Origin: Nocardia crassostreae
Lineage (GTDB): Bacteria; Actinomycetota; Actinomycetes; Mycobacteriales; Mycobacteriaceae
Assembly: GCF_001613405.1 (NCBI RefSeq)
Contig: NZ_BDCH01000013.1
Span: 124,001-188,000, forward strand
Reading direction: 5' to 3'
Length of the DNA: 64,000 nucleotides
Shown: positions 27,231-40,000 of the stretch, in pieces
Layout: each line of letters begins with the position of its first letter
Position numbering within the stretch: the stretch's first letter is position 1
Made by a program: the position numbers and the translations under genes
Notes under the pieces: generated by a model
Told to the model about the DNA's origin: nothing
Seen by the model: the letters and a program-made list of their open reading frames with translations, nothing else
The model's database searches: none

Positions 27231-30200
27231 GAACTTCCCGGCGGCGGCATCGGAGAAATGCCACTGCTGCCGGTGGCGCAATGGATGGTGGAGTGGGGCA
27301 AAGGATTCGAGCGGCTCGAGCAGCACATGGTGCTGCGCTTGCCGGGGGGCTGGAGGAATCGGCGGTGCGCGCGGCCGTGGCCGCGGTCCTGAATCGTCAC
27401 GACGCCCTGCGATCTCGTCTGCGCCGCACCGACGCGACTGCCGCGCCGGGCGCTGGCACGATCCGCCCTACCGGCGAGTGGTCGTTGATCGCCGAACCCG
27501 AGGGCGGGATCGACACGGCCGGAACGATCCGCCGGTGCGTGCTCGATCCGGGTATGGATGTCGACTCCACGGCGGGCCGCGCGGCGGTGGCGGATATCGC
27601 GGCGGCGGAATTGAATTCGGCGGTGGCTCGACTGGATCCACTGGCGGGGACGATGGTCCAGTTCGTGTGGCTCGATGCCAGCGCCGCTCCGGGCTGGCTG
27701 ATTGTCGCGGCACACCATCTGGCGGTCGACGGCGTGTCGTGGCGGGTGCTGGCGCCGGATCTGCTGTCGGCCCTGGAACAGGCGCGGGCGGGTGCGACAC
27801 CGGTCCTGGCTCCGGTCGGCACCTCATTGCGACACTGGGCGCGCGGCCTGGCGGCCGCGGCGGCCGATCCGCGCCGTCGTGCCGAACTCGGGTTGTGGCA
27901 GTCGATGATCACGGGCCCGGATCCGGTGTGGGGCGGGCGGGAGCTGGACCCGGCCCGCGATACCGCCTCGACGCTCGAGCAGGTCCGCGTGGAATTGCCG
28001 GAGTCGGTGACCCGCGTGCTCCTCTCGCGGGTGCCATCGGTGTTCCACGGCGGCGTGGAGGACGGGCTGGTGGCGGGTCTGGTCGTGGCGGTCCGGATGT
28101 GGCGGGTGCGTCGCGGTATCGGTGAGCCGTCGGTACTGGTCCGGTTGGAAGGGCACGGCCGGGAGGAGCAGGTGCTGGCGGGCAGTGACCTGTCGCGGAC
28201 GGTCGGCTGGTTCACGTCGATGTTCCCGGTGCGGTTCGACCTGGCTGGAATCGAGGACGGGGATATCGCCGCGGCGGTGTTGTCGGTGAAGGAGAGGTTG
28301 CGTTCGATCCCGGACAGGGGAATCGGCTACGGGCTGCTGCGTTACCTCGATGAGCGGACCGCACAAGCTCTTCCGGAGGATATGCCCGGGCGCATCGGGT
28401 TCAACTATCTGGGCCGGGTCGCGACCGGCGATCTGGGTACGGACGGGTTGTACGGCGGCCTGGGGGCATTGGACGTCGCACCGGACCCGGACATGCTGGT
28501 GACGCTGGCGCTGGACGTGACCGCGCTGGTGGTCGAGGACCGATTGCGGGCGGTGCTCCGGTTCCCGGGCGCTTTGCTCGATCGGGATGAAGTGGAAGAG
28601 TTCGCCCAGCTGTGGTCCGGGATGCTGGCCGCGATCGCAGAGCACGCCGACACGCCTGGGGCGGGCGGACATTCACCATCGGACTTCGGATTGGTGCGAC
28701 TCGGTCAGCCCGGCGTGGCGGCGCTCGAACGCCGATACCCGTCGCTGACGGAGGTGTGGCCCCTGACGCCCTTGCAGTCCGGGTTGGTGTTCCACACCCA
28801 GCTGACCGGTGTGGGTGCCGATGCCTATGTGGCACAGGTGGTTCTGCACCTGGACGGTGGCCTCGATGCACCGCGTCTGCGCAGGGCGGCGGCCGAGCTG
28901 GTCGCGCGTCACGAGGTGCTGCGGACCGCGTTCATCACCATTGGCGGCGAGAGTGTGGCGGTGATCTGTGATGACATCGAATTGCCGTGGCAGGTAATCG
29001 ATGTGACCGGCCCTGGCGATCAGGAAGTCGAACTCGCCCGCCTGGCCGCCGCCGAGAAGGCACGGCGGTTCGATCTCGCGACGGCGCCCCTGGTGCGGTT
29101 CACCGTGGCGCGGCTGCGCTCCGATGGCTGGGCCTTGATCGTCACCAATCACCATGCCGTCCTGGACGGCTGGTCCATGCCGCTGCTGATCACCGATCTG
29201 TTCGCGCGATACGCCGCTGCCCCGGCGGTGGCGACCGGGTCCTATCGGGACTTCCTGGCGTGGCTGGCCGCTCGTGACCGGGACGCCGCACGGGCAGCGT
29301 GGGCGGCGGCGCTCGACGGCGCCGAGCCCACCCTCATCGCATCCGGCGCGAGCTCCGGTTCGATCACGGTGGCGGAGGAGTGGATCACCGTCGACAGCGC
29401 CGGTGCGGTCGATCTGGCCGCCGCCGCCGCGACGGCCGGGGTGACGGTGAATACCGTGCTCCAGTCGGTCTGGGCGCTACTGGTCGCGGGGACGAGCGGC
29501 CGCACCGATGTCGTATTCGGCGCCGCCGTATCCGGTCGTCCGGGCGAATTGCCCGGCGTCGCGAGCACTCTCGGATTGTTCGTGAATACGATTCCGACTC
29601 GGGTCCGGCTGGATCCGGCGGAGACCGTCACCCGGTTGTGGGAGCGCATGCACGACGAGCAAGCCGTGCTGCTCGACCACCATCACCTCGGTCTGGCCGA
29701 CATCCACACGCTCACCGGCAAGGGCGATCTGGAGATCACGCGAATCGCCGCCACCGATTCCACCCACTATCCGCTGACGTGCAGCATCACCGTGCAGGAC
29801 GGGCTGCGAATCCGGTTGCAGTACCAGCCGGAGGTATTCGATCGGACCACCATCACGGCCCTCGGCGAACAAGTGCGGCGAATGCTGCTGGCGGTCATTG
29901 CCGATCCCGGTATCACGGTTCGAAATATTCAGGCGCTGAACGAATCCGAACGTGCACAGCTCCGGCGGTGGGGACGCGGCGGCTCGGTCGACGTGCCCAC
30001 CGCCACGCTTCCGGACCTGCTGGCCGCCGCGGTGGCGCGCCATCCGGACGGCGCTGCCGTCGTGGACGGGGATCGGCGCATCTCGTACCGCGACCTGGAC
30101 GAGCAGTCGAATCGTCTGGCGCGCCACCTGATCGAACAGGGCATGCGCCCCGAATCCGTGGTGGCGGTGGGTGTACCGCGATCGCTGGAGTGGGTGCTGG

Positions 30201-33200
30201 CGGTCTGGTCCACAGCCAAGGCCGGGGCGGCCTTCGTCTCGCTGGATCCCGAGCATCCGCTCGATCGCAATCAGTTCATGTGCGCCGATTCCGGTGTGCG
30301 GTGGGGGATTACGCAATCCCGATATGTGGCCGCGCTGCCGTGGGAGGGCGTGTCGTGGCTGGTGCTCGATGATCCGGGCGCCACGGCACAGGTCGAGCAG
30401 TGCCCGGCCGTGCCGGTGACCCATGCCGAGCGAGCCGGAACCTCCCGCACGGACGGTGCGGCCTATCTCGTCTACACCTCGGGTTCGACCGGGCGCCCGA
30501 AGGGTGTCGAGATCACGCACGCCGGGCTGGCCGGTCTCTGCGCCGCGCAGCGGCAGCGCTTCGGCATGAGCCCGGAGGCGCGGGTCCTGACCGTCGCGGC
30601 ACGCACCTTCGACGCGGCCGTTTTCGAACTGCTGCTGGCCGTTTCCGGCGCCGGAACACTGATCGTGGCCCCGCCGCAGGTGTACGGCGGACAGCCCCTG
30701 GCGGAACTGATCCGCATCGAGCGCGTCACCCATGCCGTGCTCACCCCGACCGTGGCGCTCGCCCTGGACCCAGCCTGGCTCGACGACCTGCACGCGATGA
30801 TCGCGGCGGGAGAGGCGTGTCCGCCCGCTCTGGTGTCGCGCTGGTCGCGCACCGATACCGCAGGCAAGCGGCGGGTGTTCAACCTCTACGGCCCGGCCGA
30901 GACCACCATTTGGGTGACGGGCAGCGCCGAACTCCGTGCGGATGACCCGGTCACCATGGGCTCTGTCATCGGCGGCCTGGATGTGCTGGTGCTCGACGAC
31001 TGGCTGCGCCCGGTGCCCGCCGGGGTGGCGGGCGAATTGTATGTGGCGGGACCCGGTGTGGGACGCGGCTATCGGTGCCGTGCGGGACTGACCGCCTCTC
31101 GATTCGTGGCCAACCCCTTCGGCGCGGCCGGGGATCGGCTGTACCGGACGGGCGATCTGGTCCGCTGGGTTGACGACGAATCAGCTTCGGGCACGGGGAC
31201 TTTGATGTTCGCGGGCCGTGCGGACCTCCAGGTGAAAGTGCGCGGCCAGCGTCTGGAGCTGGGCGAGGTCGAGGCCGGGCTGTGCGCGGTCGCGGGAGTC
31301 GATCAAGCGGTAGCCGTCCTGCACACACCCGACGATGCCGGTGCGCGGCTGGTGGGGTACGTCGTGGCCGCGGCGGGCCGCGTGCTGGAATCCCTTGCCG
31401 TGCGGCGGTCTTCCGCCGAACATCTGCCGCGGTTCATGGTGCCGGATGTTGTGCTCGTGCTGGATGAGCTGCCGCTGACGGTCAATGGAAAAGTCGACAA
31501 GGCGAAGCTGCCGGAGCCGGTCACCGCGGGCGCGGGTTATCGCTCGCCGTCGACTCCGGCCGAGGAAACCGTGGCGGCCGTCTTCGCCGAGGTTCTCGGC
31601 GTGGACCTGGTCGGCGCGGACGACGATTTCTTTGCGCTGGGCGGCAATTCGCTGTCGGCCACGCGGCTGGTGGCGCGATTGGGCGAGGCGAGCGGTGTCA
31701 CCGTGGGTGTGCGCGAGGTGTTCGAGGCATCGGTCGTCGCCGAGCTGGCAGAACTGCTGACGGCCCGCACCGTAGGCGCGCGGGAAGCCGCTACCGGTCC
31801 GCGCCTGGATGTCACGGTTCGTCCGGAACGCATGCCATTGTCCTTCGGGCAGCAACGGATGTGGTTCGTCAACCGGTTCGCACCGGGAGCCGCGGCATAC
31901 GGGATTCCCATGGTGCTCCGGCTGTCCGTCGACCTGGACACCGCGGCGTTGTCGGCCGCCGTGACCGATGTGCTCGCCCGGCACGAGGTATTGCGCACCA
32001 GGTACCCGGATGCCGATGGCGTGCCGTATCAGTCCGTGGTCGAGATCGAGGACCTGGCAGCCGTCTCGGACGTCGACCCGACGCCTCGACCGGTGCGTGC
32101 GGACGCCTGCGCGGATGCGATTTCGGACGTGGTGTCGCTGGGATTCGATGTAGCGGAACAGATTCCGCTGCGGCTCCGGCTGCTGTCGCCGGGACCGGAC
32201 GAATTCGTGCTGGTGATCGTGGCGCATCACATCTGCGCCGATGGCTTCTCCATGGGTCCGCTGGCGCGAGACCTGGCCGCCGCCTATGCGGCCCGGCGCG
32301 CGGGCCGAACTCCGGAATGGACGCCCTTGCCGGTGCAGTACGCGGACTACACACTGTGGCAGCGGGAATTGCTGGGCTCGGCCGACGATCCGGATTCGGT
32401 GTTGTCACGGAAGCTGGCGTACTGGCGCACGCACTTGTCGGATCTGCCGGAGGTGCTGGAGTTGCCCGCCGACCGGCCTCGACCGCCGGTGGCATCGCAT
32501 CGGGGTGCGACGTACGGGTTCGCCTTGGATACGACCGTTACCGAGGGGCTGCACCGCCTCGCCCGCGCGCAGGGTGCGACGGTGTTCATGGTGTTCCATG
32601 CGGCGCTGGCCATTGTGCTGTCGCGCCTGTCGGGCAGTGCCGACATAGTGATCGGCACACCGGTTTCGGGCCGTGGCTCGGCCCGGCTGGACGACTTGGT
32701 CGGCATGTTCGTCAATACGGTGGTACTGCGTACTCGCATCGACGAGTCCGTACAGTTCACCGAGCTGCTCGAGCTGGTGCGCGAGGTTGATCTGGATGGC
32801 TTCGCGCACGGCGAGGCGCCTTTCGAGCAGGTGGTCGAGGCGCTCTATCCGCCGCGCAGCCAGGCGCACCACCCGCTGTTCCAGGTATTGCTGGCATTCC
32901 ACAATCTCGACCCGAGCGGCCTCGCGTTCCCGGATCTCGAGGTCACGCCCTCGGGCGCGGACACGGGTGTCGAGCGCTTCGACCTGACCCTCACCCTGCC
33001 GGACAGCCCGGACGGCAAGGGTGAGATCCCCGTCGATATCAGCTATGCCACAGACCTTTTCGACCGCTCGACGATCATCGCGGTGGTCGAACGCCTGCAA
33101 CGGGTACTCCGCGCGATCACTGCCGACCCCGCCGTTCTCGTCCGCGATATCGACACCCTGTCCGCACCGGAACGACACCAGCTCCTGAACGAGTGGGGCC

Positions 33201-34291
33201 GCAATGCCGCCGACGCCGACATTGCCACCCTGCCGGAGCTACTGGCCGCCGCGGTGGCGAACAACCCACACGGCGACGCTGTCGTCGACGGCGAGCGGCG
33301 GATCTCCTACCGCGATCTTGACGAGCGATCGAATCAGCTGGCGCGCTTCCTGATCCAGCATGGCGTCGGCCCGGAGGCGGTGCTCGCGATCGCGCTGCCG
33401 CGATCCCTGGAGTGGATGGTCGCGGTCTGGGCGGTCACCAAGACCGGAGCCGGATTCCTGTCCCTGGACCCGTCCCATCCGTTCGAACGCAACCGGTTCC
33501 TGTGCGCGGACTCCGGTGTGCGGCTCGGTATTACGCTCGATCGGTACAGCGCCGCGCTGCCTCGGGACGATATCTCCTGGCTGAATCTCGACGACCCCGC
33601 CGTCGCGGCGGCCGTCCCGGCGCACGCGAAAACACCTGTGACCGACGCGGATCGGTGCGGTGTGCTGCGCACGAGCAATACCGCCTACGTCGTCTACACC
33701 TCGGGTTCGACCGGACGTCCGAAGGGCGTCGAGGTCACCCACGCCGGGCTGGCCGCCGTCGCCGCCGCGCACCATCGCCGGTACGCGATCGATCCCGGGG
33801 CGCGGATCCTGGGCGTCTCCGCGCGCACCTTCGACGCCGCCGTCCTCGAGATCCTGCTCGCCGTCCACACCGGCGCAGCCCTGATCCTCGCGCCGGGCGA
33901 CGTCTACGCCGGGCCGCCCTTGACCGACCTCATGCGGGAGCTGCGCATCACGCACGCGTTCCTGACTCCCTCGGTGGTGGCCTCCCTCGATCCGAGCGGG
34001 CTCGACGATCTGAGCGTCGTCACGGTCGGCGGCGAACGGTACTCGAATCGGCTCGTCGCACGCTGGTCACGCACCGATGCGGCGGGTGCGCGCAGGTTCT
34101 TCAATACCTACGGTCCCACCGAGACCACGATCATCATGACGATCAGCGGTGAACTCGGCGCGAGCGATCCACTCGAGATGGGTTCGGGCATAGCCGGTAT
34201 GGACGTGCTCGTGCTGGATGCGTGGCTGCGCCCGGTCCCCGCCGGGGTGGTGGGTGAGCTGTACATCTCCGGTGCCGGTGTGGCGCGGTGA
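27227..34291 (+). CDS. NRPS part 2: E, C-A-PCP, C-A (continuation after TGA and frameshift)
   Basis: Continuation of the same synthetase, not a separate gene; its nominal start has no ribosome site. The epimerase of module 2 begins in the previous frame (27231) and moves to this frame at a six-G run, 27344-27349, where one base appears to be missing. Domains: epimerase with [10 protein letters not shown]; module 3 condensation ([21 protein letters not shown], type that follows D-residues), adenylation [14 protein letters not shown], carrier [10 protein letters not shown]; module 4 condensation HHICADGFS and adenylation [14 protein letters not shown]. The frame stops at TGA 34289-34291 inside GVAR-stop-YRGRPG, where sister modules have Gly (GGA to TGA is one base). 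Confidence 0.9.
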   Translation: MRTSRRRHRRNATAAGGAMDGGVGQRIRAARAAHGAALAGGLEESAVRAAVAAVLNRHDALRSRLRRTDATAAPGAGTIRPTGEWSLIAEPEGGIDTAGTIRRCVLDPGMDVDSTAGRAAVADIAAAELNSAVARLDPLAGTMVQFVWLDASAAPGWLIVAAHHLAVDGVSWRVLAPDLLSALEQARAGATPVLAPVGTSLRHWARGLAAAAADPRRRAELGLWQSMITGPDPVWGGRELDPARDTASTLEQVRVELPESVTRVLLSRVPSVFHGGVEDGLVAGLVVAVRMWRVRRGIGEPSVLVRLEGHGREEQVLAGSDLSRTVGWFTSMFPVRFDLAGIEDGDIAAAVLSVKERLRSIPDRGIGYGLLRYLDERTAQALPEDMPGRIGFNYLGRVATGDLGTDGLYGGLGALDVAPDPDMLVTLALDVTALVVEDRLRAVLRFPGALLDRDEVEEFAQLWSGMLAAIAEHADTPGAGGHSPSDFGLVRLGQPGVAALERRYPSLTEVWPLTPLQSGLVFHTQLTGVGADAYVAQVVLHLDGGLDAPRLRRAAAELVARHEVLRTAFITIGGESVAVICDDIELPWQVIDVTGPGDQEVELARLAAAEKARRFDLATAPLVRFTVARLRSDGWALIVTNHHAVLDGWSMPLLITDLFARYAAAPAVATGSYRDFLAWLAARDRDAARAAWAAALDGAEPTLIASGASSGSITVAEEWITVDSAGAVDLAAAAATAGVTVNTVLQSVWALLVAGTSGRTDVVFGAAVSGRPGELPGVASTLGLFVNTIPTRVRLDPAETVTRLWERMHDEQAVLLDHHHLGLADIHTLTGKGDLEITRIAATDSTHYPLTCSITVQDGLRIRLQYQPEVFDRTTITALGEQVRRMLLAVIADPGITVRNIQALNESERAQLRRWGRGGSVDVPTATLPDLLAAAVARHPDGAAVVDGDRRISYRDLDEQSNRLARHLIEQGMRPESVVAVGVPRSLEWVLAVWSTAKAGAAFVSLDPEHPLDRNQFMCADSGVRWGITQSRYVAALPWEGVSWLVLDDPGATAQVEQCPAVPVTHAERAGTSRTDGAAYLVYTSGSTGRPKGVEITHAGLAGLCAAQRQRFGMSPEARVLTVAARTFDAAVFELLLAVSGAGTLIVAPPQVYGGQPLAELIRIERVTHAVLTPTVALALDPAWLDDLHAMIAAGEACPPALVSRWSRTDTAGKRRVFNLYGPAETTIWVTGSAELRADDPVTMGSVIGGLDVLVLDDWLRPVPAGVAGELYVAGPGVGRGYRCRAGLTASRFVANPFGAAGDRLYRTGDLVRWVDDESASGTGTLMFAGRADLQVKVRGQRLELGEVEAGLCAVAGVDQAVAVLHTPDDAGARLVGYVVAAAGRVLESLAVRRSSAEHLPRFMVPDVVLVLDELPLTVNGKVDKAKLPEPVTAGAGYRSPSTPAEETVAAVFAEVLGVDLVGADDDFFALGGNSLSATRLVARLGEASGVTVGVREVFEASVVAELAELLTARTVGAREAATGPRLDVTVRPERMPLSFGQQRMWFVNRFAPGAAAYGIPMVLRLSVDLDTAALSAAVTDVLARHEVLRTRYPDADGVPYQSVVEIEDLAAVSDVDPTPRPVRADACADAISDVVSLGFDVAEQIPLRLRLLSPGPDEFVLVIVAHHICADGFSMGPLARDLAAAYAARRAGRTPEWTPLPVQYADYTLWQRELLGSADDPDSVLSRKLAYWRTHLSDLPEVLELPADRPRPPVASHRGATYGFALDTTVTEGLHRLARAQGATVFMVFHAALAIVLSRLSGSADIVIGTPVSGRGSARLDDLVGMFVNTVVLRTRIDESVQFTELLELVREVDLDGFAHGEAPFEQVVEALYPPRSQAHHPLFQVLLAFHNLDPSGLAFPDLEVTPSGADTGVERFDLTLTLPDSPDGKGEIPVDISYATDLFDRSTIIAVVERLQRVLRAITADPAVLVRDIDTLSAPERHQLLNEWGRNAADADIATLPELLAAAVANNPHGDAVVDGERRISYRDLDERSNQLARFLIQHGVGPEAVLAIALPRSLEWMVAVWAVTKTGAGFLSLDPSHPFERNRFLCADSGVRLGITLDRYSAALPRDDISWLNLDDPAVAAAVPAHAKTPVTDADRCGVLRTSNTAYVVYTSGSTGRPKGVEVTHAGLAAVAAAHHRRYAIDPGARILGVSARTFDAAVLEILLAVHTGAALILAPGDVYAGPPLTDLMRELRITHAFLTPSVVASLDPSGLDDLSVVTVGGERYSNRLVARWSRTDAAGARRFFNTYGPTETTIIMTISGELGASDPLEMGSGIAGMDVLVLDAWLRPVPAGVVGELYISGAGVAR

Positions 34292-37081
34292 TATCGGGGC
34301 CGACCGGGTGCGACGGCGGCGCGGTTCGTCGTGAATCCCCATGGGAAACCCGGAGATCGGTTGTATCGGACGGGCGACCTGGTCCACTGGGTCACGGCCG
34401 GACCGGATTCCGCGACGGGTTCGAGCAGCGCGGCGCTGATGTTCATGGGCCGGGCCGATTTCCAGGTGAAGGTTCGCGGCCAGCGACTCGAACTCGGCGA
34501 GGTCGAGGCCGGGCTGTGCGAGGTCGAAGGCATTGCGCAAGCGGTCGTCATCGTGCACGCGCCCGGCGATGCCGGTGCGCGGCTAGTCGGGTACGTGGTG
34601 GCCATGCCCGGGTACACGCTGGACCCGGCGGCGGTCCGGCGGTCGGTGGCTGAGCGCCTGCCCGGGTACATGGTGCCCGATGTGGTGATGGTGCTCGACA
34701 CTCTGCCCTTGACGGTGAACGGCAAGGTGGACAAGGCCGCGCTGCCCGAGCCGGTCGCCGTGGGCGCGGACTATCGCGCGCCGTCGACGCCCGCCGAGGA
34801 GATTGCGGCGGAGGTGTTCGCCGAGCTGCTCGGCCTGGACCGCGTCGGGGTCGACGACGACTTCTTCGCGCTGGGCGGAGATTCGATCGTGTCGATCCAG
34901 GTGGTCGCGCGGGCGCGGGCGCGGGGCGTGGCATTCGGTCCGCGCGATGTGTTCGAACAGCGGACCGCCGCCCGATTGGCCGACTGCGCGAGCCGCACCG
35001 ATGGCGGGGGCGGGCTGGCGGAGCTGCCCGGTGGCGGCGTCGGGGAGTTGCCACTGCTGCCGGTGGCCCGGTGGATGGTGGACTGGGGCACGGGCTTCGG
35101 TCGTTTCGAGCAGCATGTGACGCTGCGGCTGCCCGCGGGAGTGGATGAGGCGAGCCTCGTGGTGGCCGTCGCGGCGGTGCTGGATCGGCACGATATGTTG
35201 CGGTCGCGGCTGACGTGCGAGTCCGGACAGTGGACGATGCTCGTCGCCCCCGCGGGCAGCGTGGATGCCGCCGAGGTGGTGTGCAGGCGTGCCGTCGATC
35301 CCGATATCGACCTGGACTCCCCGACCGGACTGTCAGGCGTGACGGAAATCGCTGGAGCGGAACTGAACTCGGCCGTGAAGCAGCTGGATCCGGTCCGGGG
35401 CGTGATGACCCGATTCGTGTGGCTCGATCCCGTCGGGCGGCCCGGCTGGCTGGTGCTCGTGGCCCATCACGCCGTGGTCGACGGCGTCTCCTGGCGGGTG
35501 CTGGCGCAGGATCTGATGTCGGCATTGGAACAGGCTGTGCGGGGCGATATTCCGGTCCTGGAACCGGTGGGCACGTCGATGCGCCGCTGGGCGCACGGGC
35601 TGGCGGAAGCGGCGGCCGACCCGCGGCGAGTCGCGGAACTGGGTTTGTGGCAGTCCATGCAGGCCGGGCCGGACCCGGTGTTCGGGCCGCGCGAGCTGGA
35701 TCCCGCCATCGATACGGCGGCGGTGCTCGAGCAATCGAGTATCGAACTGCCGGAGTCGGTGACGCGGGCGCTGCTGTCGCGTGTGCCGATGGCCTGCCAC
35801 GGCGGAGTCGACGACGGTTTGCTCGCGTGTCTCGTTGTGGCGGTCCGGCTCTGGCGGTCCCGGCGCGGGATCGACGAGCCCTCGGTGCTGCTTCGCTTGG
35901 AGGGGCACGGGCGTGCGGAACAAGTTGTCGCGGGCGCGGATCTGTCACGGACGGTGGGCTGGTTCACCTCGATGTTCCCGGTGCGTTTCGACCTGTCCGG
36001 CATCGATGCCGACGCTGTCGTCGCGGGCGGGGAGGCCGTAGCCGCCGCGGTGTGGTCGGTGAAGGAAACACTGCGTTCGATCCCGGACAAGGGCATGGGC
36101 TACGGTCTGTTGCGGTACCTGAATCCGGAAACCGCTGCGCTGCTGCCGGATCGGATGCCCGGGCGGATCTGCTTCAACTACCTGGGCCGGGTGGCGGGCG
36201 ATGCGCTCGGCGCGGGCGGGGTCCACGGCGGCCTGGGGGAGTTGTGCGCGACGCCGGATCCGGATATGCCGGTGACCGTGGCGCTGGACGTATCGGCGAT
36301 CGTGATCGAGGACCGCTTGCGGGCGGTGTTCCGGTACCCGCGCACGCTGCTCGAACGCGAGGATGTGGAGGAGTTCGCCGAGCTGTGGTCGCGGGTGCTG
36401 GCCGCGATGGCCGAGTACGCCGAAACTCCCGGTGCGGGTGGACATTCGCCGTCGGACTTCGGTCTGGTGGCCTTGCCGCAGGCGGATGTCATCGCACTCG
36501 ACCGGCGGTGTTCGGCGCTGACCGATGTATGGCCGGTGACGCCCCTGCAGGCCGGACTGCTGTACCACGCCGAGCTGGCAGGCGCCGACGCCACGGCGGA
36601 TGCCTATGTGGCGCAGGTTGTTCTGCATCTCGACGGTGATCTGGACCCGGACCGGTTGCGCGCGGCCGCGGCAGCGGTGGTGCGACGGAACGACGGCCTG
36701 TGGACCGGCTTCGTTTCCACCGACAGTGGGCAGAGCGTGTCGGTGGTCTGTAGGGATGTCGAATTGCCCTGGCAGCTCGCCGATCTCACCGGTCACCCGG
36801 ATCCCGAGCCCGCGCTCGACGACCTCGCCGCCCGGGCGAAAGCGGACCCGTTTGACCTCACCTCGCCACCTCTGCTGCGCTGCACTGTCGTTGCCGTGGC
36901 CGCCGATCGGTGGGCGGTGATCCTCACCAATCACCATGTGATTCTCGACGGCTGGTCCATGCCGCTGCTCATCTCCGAGCTGTTCTCCGCCTACTCCGGC
37001 CGACCCGTGGACGCACCGGCCGGATCGTATCGAGACTTCCTGGCCTGGTTGGCGTCTCGTGACGGCGATGCGGCGCGATAA
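34292..37081 (+). CDS. NRPS part 3: rest of A, PCP-E, C (in-frame continuation after TGA)
   Basis: Same reading frame as part 2, beginning directly after the premature TGA; the first internal ATG is at 34331 without a good ribosome site. It holds the end of adenylation domain 4 ([33 protein letters not shown]), carrier [10 protein letters not shown], an epimerase with HHAVVDGVSW, and a condensation domain ([23 protein letters not shown]). The frame stops at TAA 37079-37081 in [18 protein letters not shown]. The matching position in condensation domain 3 is Ala ([14 protein letters not shown]), so this is a nonsense interruption within a conserved domain. Confidence 0.9.
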   Translation, partial: YRGRPGATAARFVVNPHGKPGDRLYRTGDLVHWVTAGPDSATGSSSAALMFMGRADFQVKVRGQRLELGEVEAGLCEVEGIAQAVVIVHAPGDAGARLVGYVVAMPGYTLDPAAVRRSVAERLPGYMVPDVVMVLDTLPLTVNGKVDKAALPEPVAVGADYRAPSTPAEEIAAEVFAELLGLDRVGVDDDFFALGGDSIVSIQVVARARARGVAFGPRDVFEQRTAARLADCASRTDGGGGLAELPGGGVGELPLLPVARWMVDWGTGFGRFEQHVTLRLPAGVDEASLVVAVAAVLDRHDMLRSRLTCESGQWTMLVAPAGSVDAAEVVCRRAVDPDIDLDSPTGLSGVTEIAGAELNSAVKQLDPVRGVMTRFVWLDPVGRPGWLVLVAHHAVVDGVSWRVLAQDLMSALEQAVRGDIPVLEPVGTSMRRWAHGLAEAAADPRRVAELGLWQSMQAGPDPVFGPRELDPAIDTAAVLEQSSIELPESVTRALLSRVPMACHGGVDDGLLACLVVAVRLWRSRRGIDEPSVLLRLEGHGRAEQVVAGADLSRTVGWFTSMFPVRFDLSGIDADAVVAGGEAVAAAVWSVKETLRSIPDKGMGYGLLRYLNPETAALLPDRMPGRICFNYLGRVAGDALGAGGVHGGLGELCATPDPDMPVTVALDVSAIVIEDRLRAVFRYPRTLLEREDVEEFAELWSRVLAAMAEYAETPGAGGHSPSDFGLVALPQADVIALDRRCSALTDVWPVTPLQAGLLYHAELAGADATADAYVAQVVLHLDGDLDPDRLRAAAAAVVRRNDGLWTGFVSTDSGQSVSVVCRDVELPWQLADLTGHPDPEPALDDLAARAKADPFDLTSPPLLRCTVVAVAADRWAVILTNHHVILDGWSMPLLISELFSAYSGRPVDAPAGSYRDFLAWLASRDGDAAR

Positions 37082-40000
37082 GCGTGGTCGGCGGCGCTGG
37101 ACGGTGCTGAACCGACCCTTGTCGGCGGCTCCGCTGCGGGCGGCGATACCGCGTCGGCGAATCGCTCGATCGGCCTGGACGGCGCCGATACCCGCGATCT
37201 GATCGCCGCGGCGGCCGCCGCCGGGGTGACCGTGAATACCGTGCTGCAATCGGCGTGGGCGATTATGGTGGCGCAGTTGAGCGGCCGGACCGATGTGATC
37301 TTCGGCGCGACCGTCTCCGGACGACCCGGTGACCTCCCCGCCACCGCGCACACCATCGGGCTGTTCATCAACACCATTCCGACCAGGATCCGACTCGACC
37401 CCACCGAGACGATCGCCGGGCTGTGGACCCGCATCCACGACGAACAGGTGGCCCTGCTCGACCACCACCATCTCGGGCTGCGCGATATCCACGTGCTCAC
37501 CGGCAGCGACAGCCTCTTCGACACCCTCATGGTGCTCGAGTCCTACCGGGTCGACCTGCATCGGATGGAGGACACCGCGGGCGGCGGCGACCTCGCCATC
37601 ACCCGGATCGTGGCGGCCGACGCCACCCACTACCCCTTGACCTGCACCGCGGCGCTCCAGGACACCTTGCGAATCCGGCTGCAATACCAGCCGGGAGTCT
37701 TCGACACGGCTACGATCACGGCGTTCGGTGAACGGCTGCGAGCAGTGCTGCGCACGATCGCTCACGATCCCACCGTGCCGGTGCGGGATATCGAGGTGCT
37801 CTCGTGGCCGGAGCGCCATCGGCTCGTGCACGAGTGGGGCCGCAGCGGGATGCTGGATCCGGATCTCACCACGATCGACACCGGCTCGACCACGTTGCCG
37901 GGCCTCCTGGACGCCGCCGTGGCGAGCAACCCGGACGGGGACGCCGTGGTCGACGGCGACCGGCGCATCTCCTACCGCGATCTCGATGAGCAGTCGAATC
38001 GAAGGGTGCGCTCGCTGATCGGGCGCGGCGTGGGGCCGGAGTCCGTGGTGGCCGTGGGCGCGCCGCGATCGCTGGAATGGGTGCTGTCGGTCTGGGCGGT
38101 CGCCAAGTCCGCCGCGGCGTTCGTCTCACTGGACCCCGCACATCCGGTGGAGCGAAACCGGTTCGTGTGCGGCGATTCCGATGTCTGTTGTGTGCTGGCT
38201 CGGGGCGACTTCGAGCTCGGCGCGGACTCCGTGGAAATCATTCGCCTCGATCGGCTCGACCTGGCGAACCACAGCGCCGCCGCAGTGCTGGACACGGAGC
38301 GTCGTGCTGCGCTACGCGCGGGGAATCCGGCCTACGTCGTCTACACCTCGGGATCGACGGGCCGCCCCAAGGGCGTGGACGTCGCCCATACCGGATTGGC
38401 CGCGCTGACAGCGGATCTGGTGACCCGCTGCGGGGTCGGGCCCGAGTCGCGGGTGCTGGGTGTGGCGTCGTGGACCTTCGACGCGGCCATCTTGGAGCTG
38501 CTGCTGGTGATATCGGGTGCGGTAACCCTGGTCGTGGCGTCGGCGGATGTGTATGGCGGGCAACCACTGTGGGAGCTGCTGCGAGATCACCGCATTACCC
38601 ACGCCTTTCTGACTCCGGCGGTGGCGTCGTCGCTCGAGCCCGAGGGACTTGATGCGCTGCGGATCATCCTGACCGGCGGCGATCGATGCTCGCCCCAGCT
38701 GGTATCGCGCTGGGCCGGAACCGATTCCGCGGGCATGCGCCGGATGCACAACCTGTACGGTCCCGCGGAAGCCAGCATCTGGGTGACGGGCGGCGAACTT
38801 ACGTGCGGGGCAGCGCCGGGCATCGGTGCCCCGATCGCGGGTATGGCCGCGCTGGTGCTGGATTCGTGGCTGCGCCCGGTACCAGCCGGGATGGTGGGCG
38901 AGCTGTACGTCTCCGGCGCCGGTGTGGCACGGGGCTATCGAGGACGATCGGCATTGACCGCATCGCGCTTCGTCGCCAACCCGTTCACCGCGACGGGCGA
39001 TCGGCTGTACCGGACCGGCGACCTGGTCCGCTGGGACGAGAACGGCTCGGGCATTGGGAATCTCGTATTCGTCGGCCGCGCCGACTTCCAGGTGAAGGTC
39101 CGCGGACAGCGCCTGGAACTCGGCGAGATCGAGACCGCCCTCACCGAGGTCGACGGCATCGAACAAGCCGTCGTGCTCCTGCACACGCCCCCGACCGACA
39201 CCGGCGTCGGTCCGCGCCTGGTCGGCTATGTGGTACCCGAACCCGGATGCGACACAACCCCGGCCACCGTCCGAGAGCAGCTGAGCGAACGACTGCCGGG
39301 CTACATGGTGCCGGACCTCGTGACAGTACTCGCCGAACTCCCGCTCACCACCAGCGGTAAAGTGGATCGGCGCGCTCTCCCCGAGCCGGTGTTCGCCCCG
39401 CGCACCTTCCGAGCCCCCTCGAGCCCCGCCGAACAGATCATCGCCGGAGTCATCGCCGAAATCCTCGGTCTCGATCAGGTCGGATCCGACGACGACTTCT
39501 TCGTTCTGGGTGGCGATTCCATCGTCTCCATTCAGGTCGTGGCCCGGGCCCGCGCACTCGGCCTGGCATTCGGCCCTCGAGATGTGTTCGAACACCGCAC
39601 TCCGGCCCGCCTGGCCCTCATCGCCCGCCCGGCCGACGGCGCGACCAGCAAAGAGCTGCCGGAGCTCGCCGGTGGTGGCATCGGAGATCTGCCCCTGCTC
39701 CCGGTGGCCCGCTGGATGGTGGAGTGGGGCACAGGCTTCGACCATTTCGAACAGCACATCGTACTGCAACTGCCGCTCGGCGCCACCGAGGCGAACCTCA
39801 CCGCGGCCATCCGCGCACTACTGAACCGCCACGACATGCTGCGATCGCGCCTACAGTCCGGCACATCCGGCGACTGGTCGCTGACAGTAGATTCACCCGG
39901 CGGCGTGAACCCGGCCGCAGTGCTCCGGCATGTTCTCACCGATGCAGATGTCGATCGGGCAGTGATCGCAGAACATGCTGCGGCCGAATTGAATTCGTCG

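Noticed and set aside
27228..27349. Programmed frameshift joining NRPS parts 1 and 2
   Set aside because: An in-frame stop lies 116 bases before the shift site, so a programmed shift at the G run could not by itself restore the protein.
18756..37081. Stop-codon recoding (selenocysteine, pyrrolysine or readthrough) as the reason for internal stops
   Set aside because: TAG, TGA and TAA are all involved and replace different residues (for example Tyr, Gly, Ala); no recoding hairpin or consistent context is seen.
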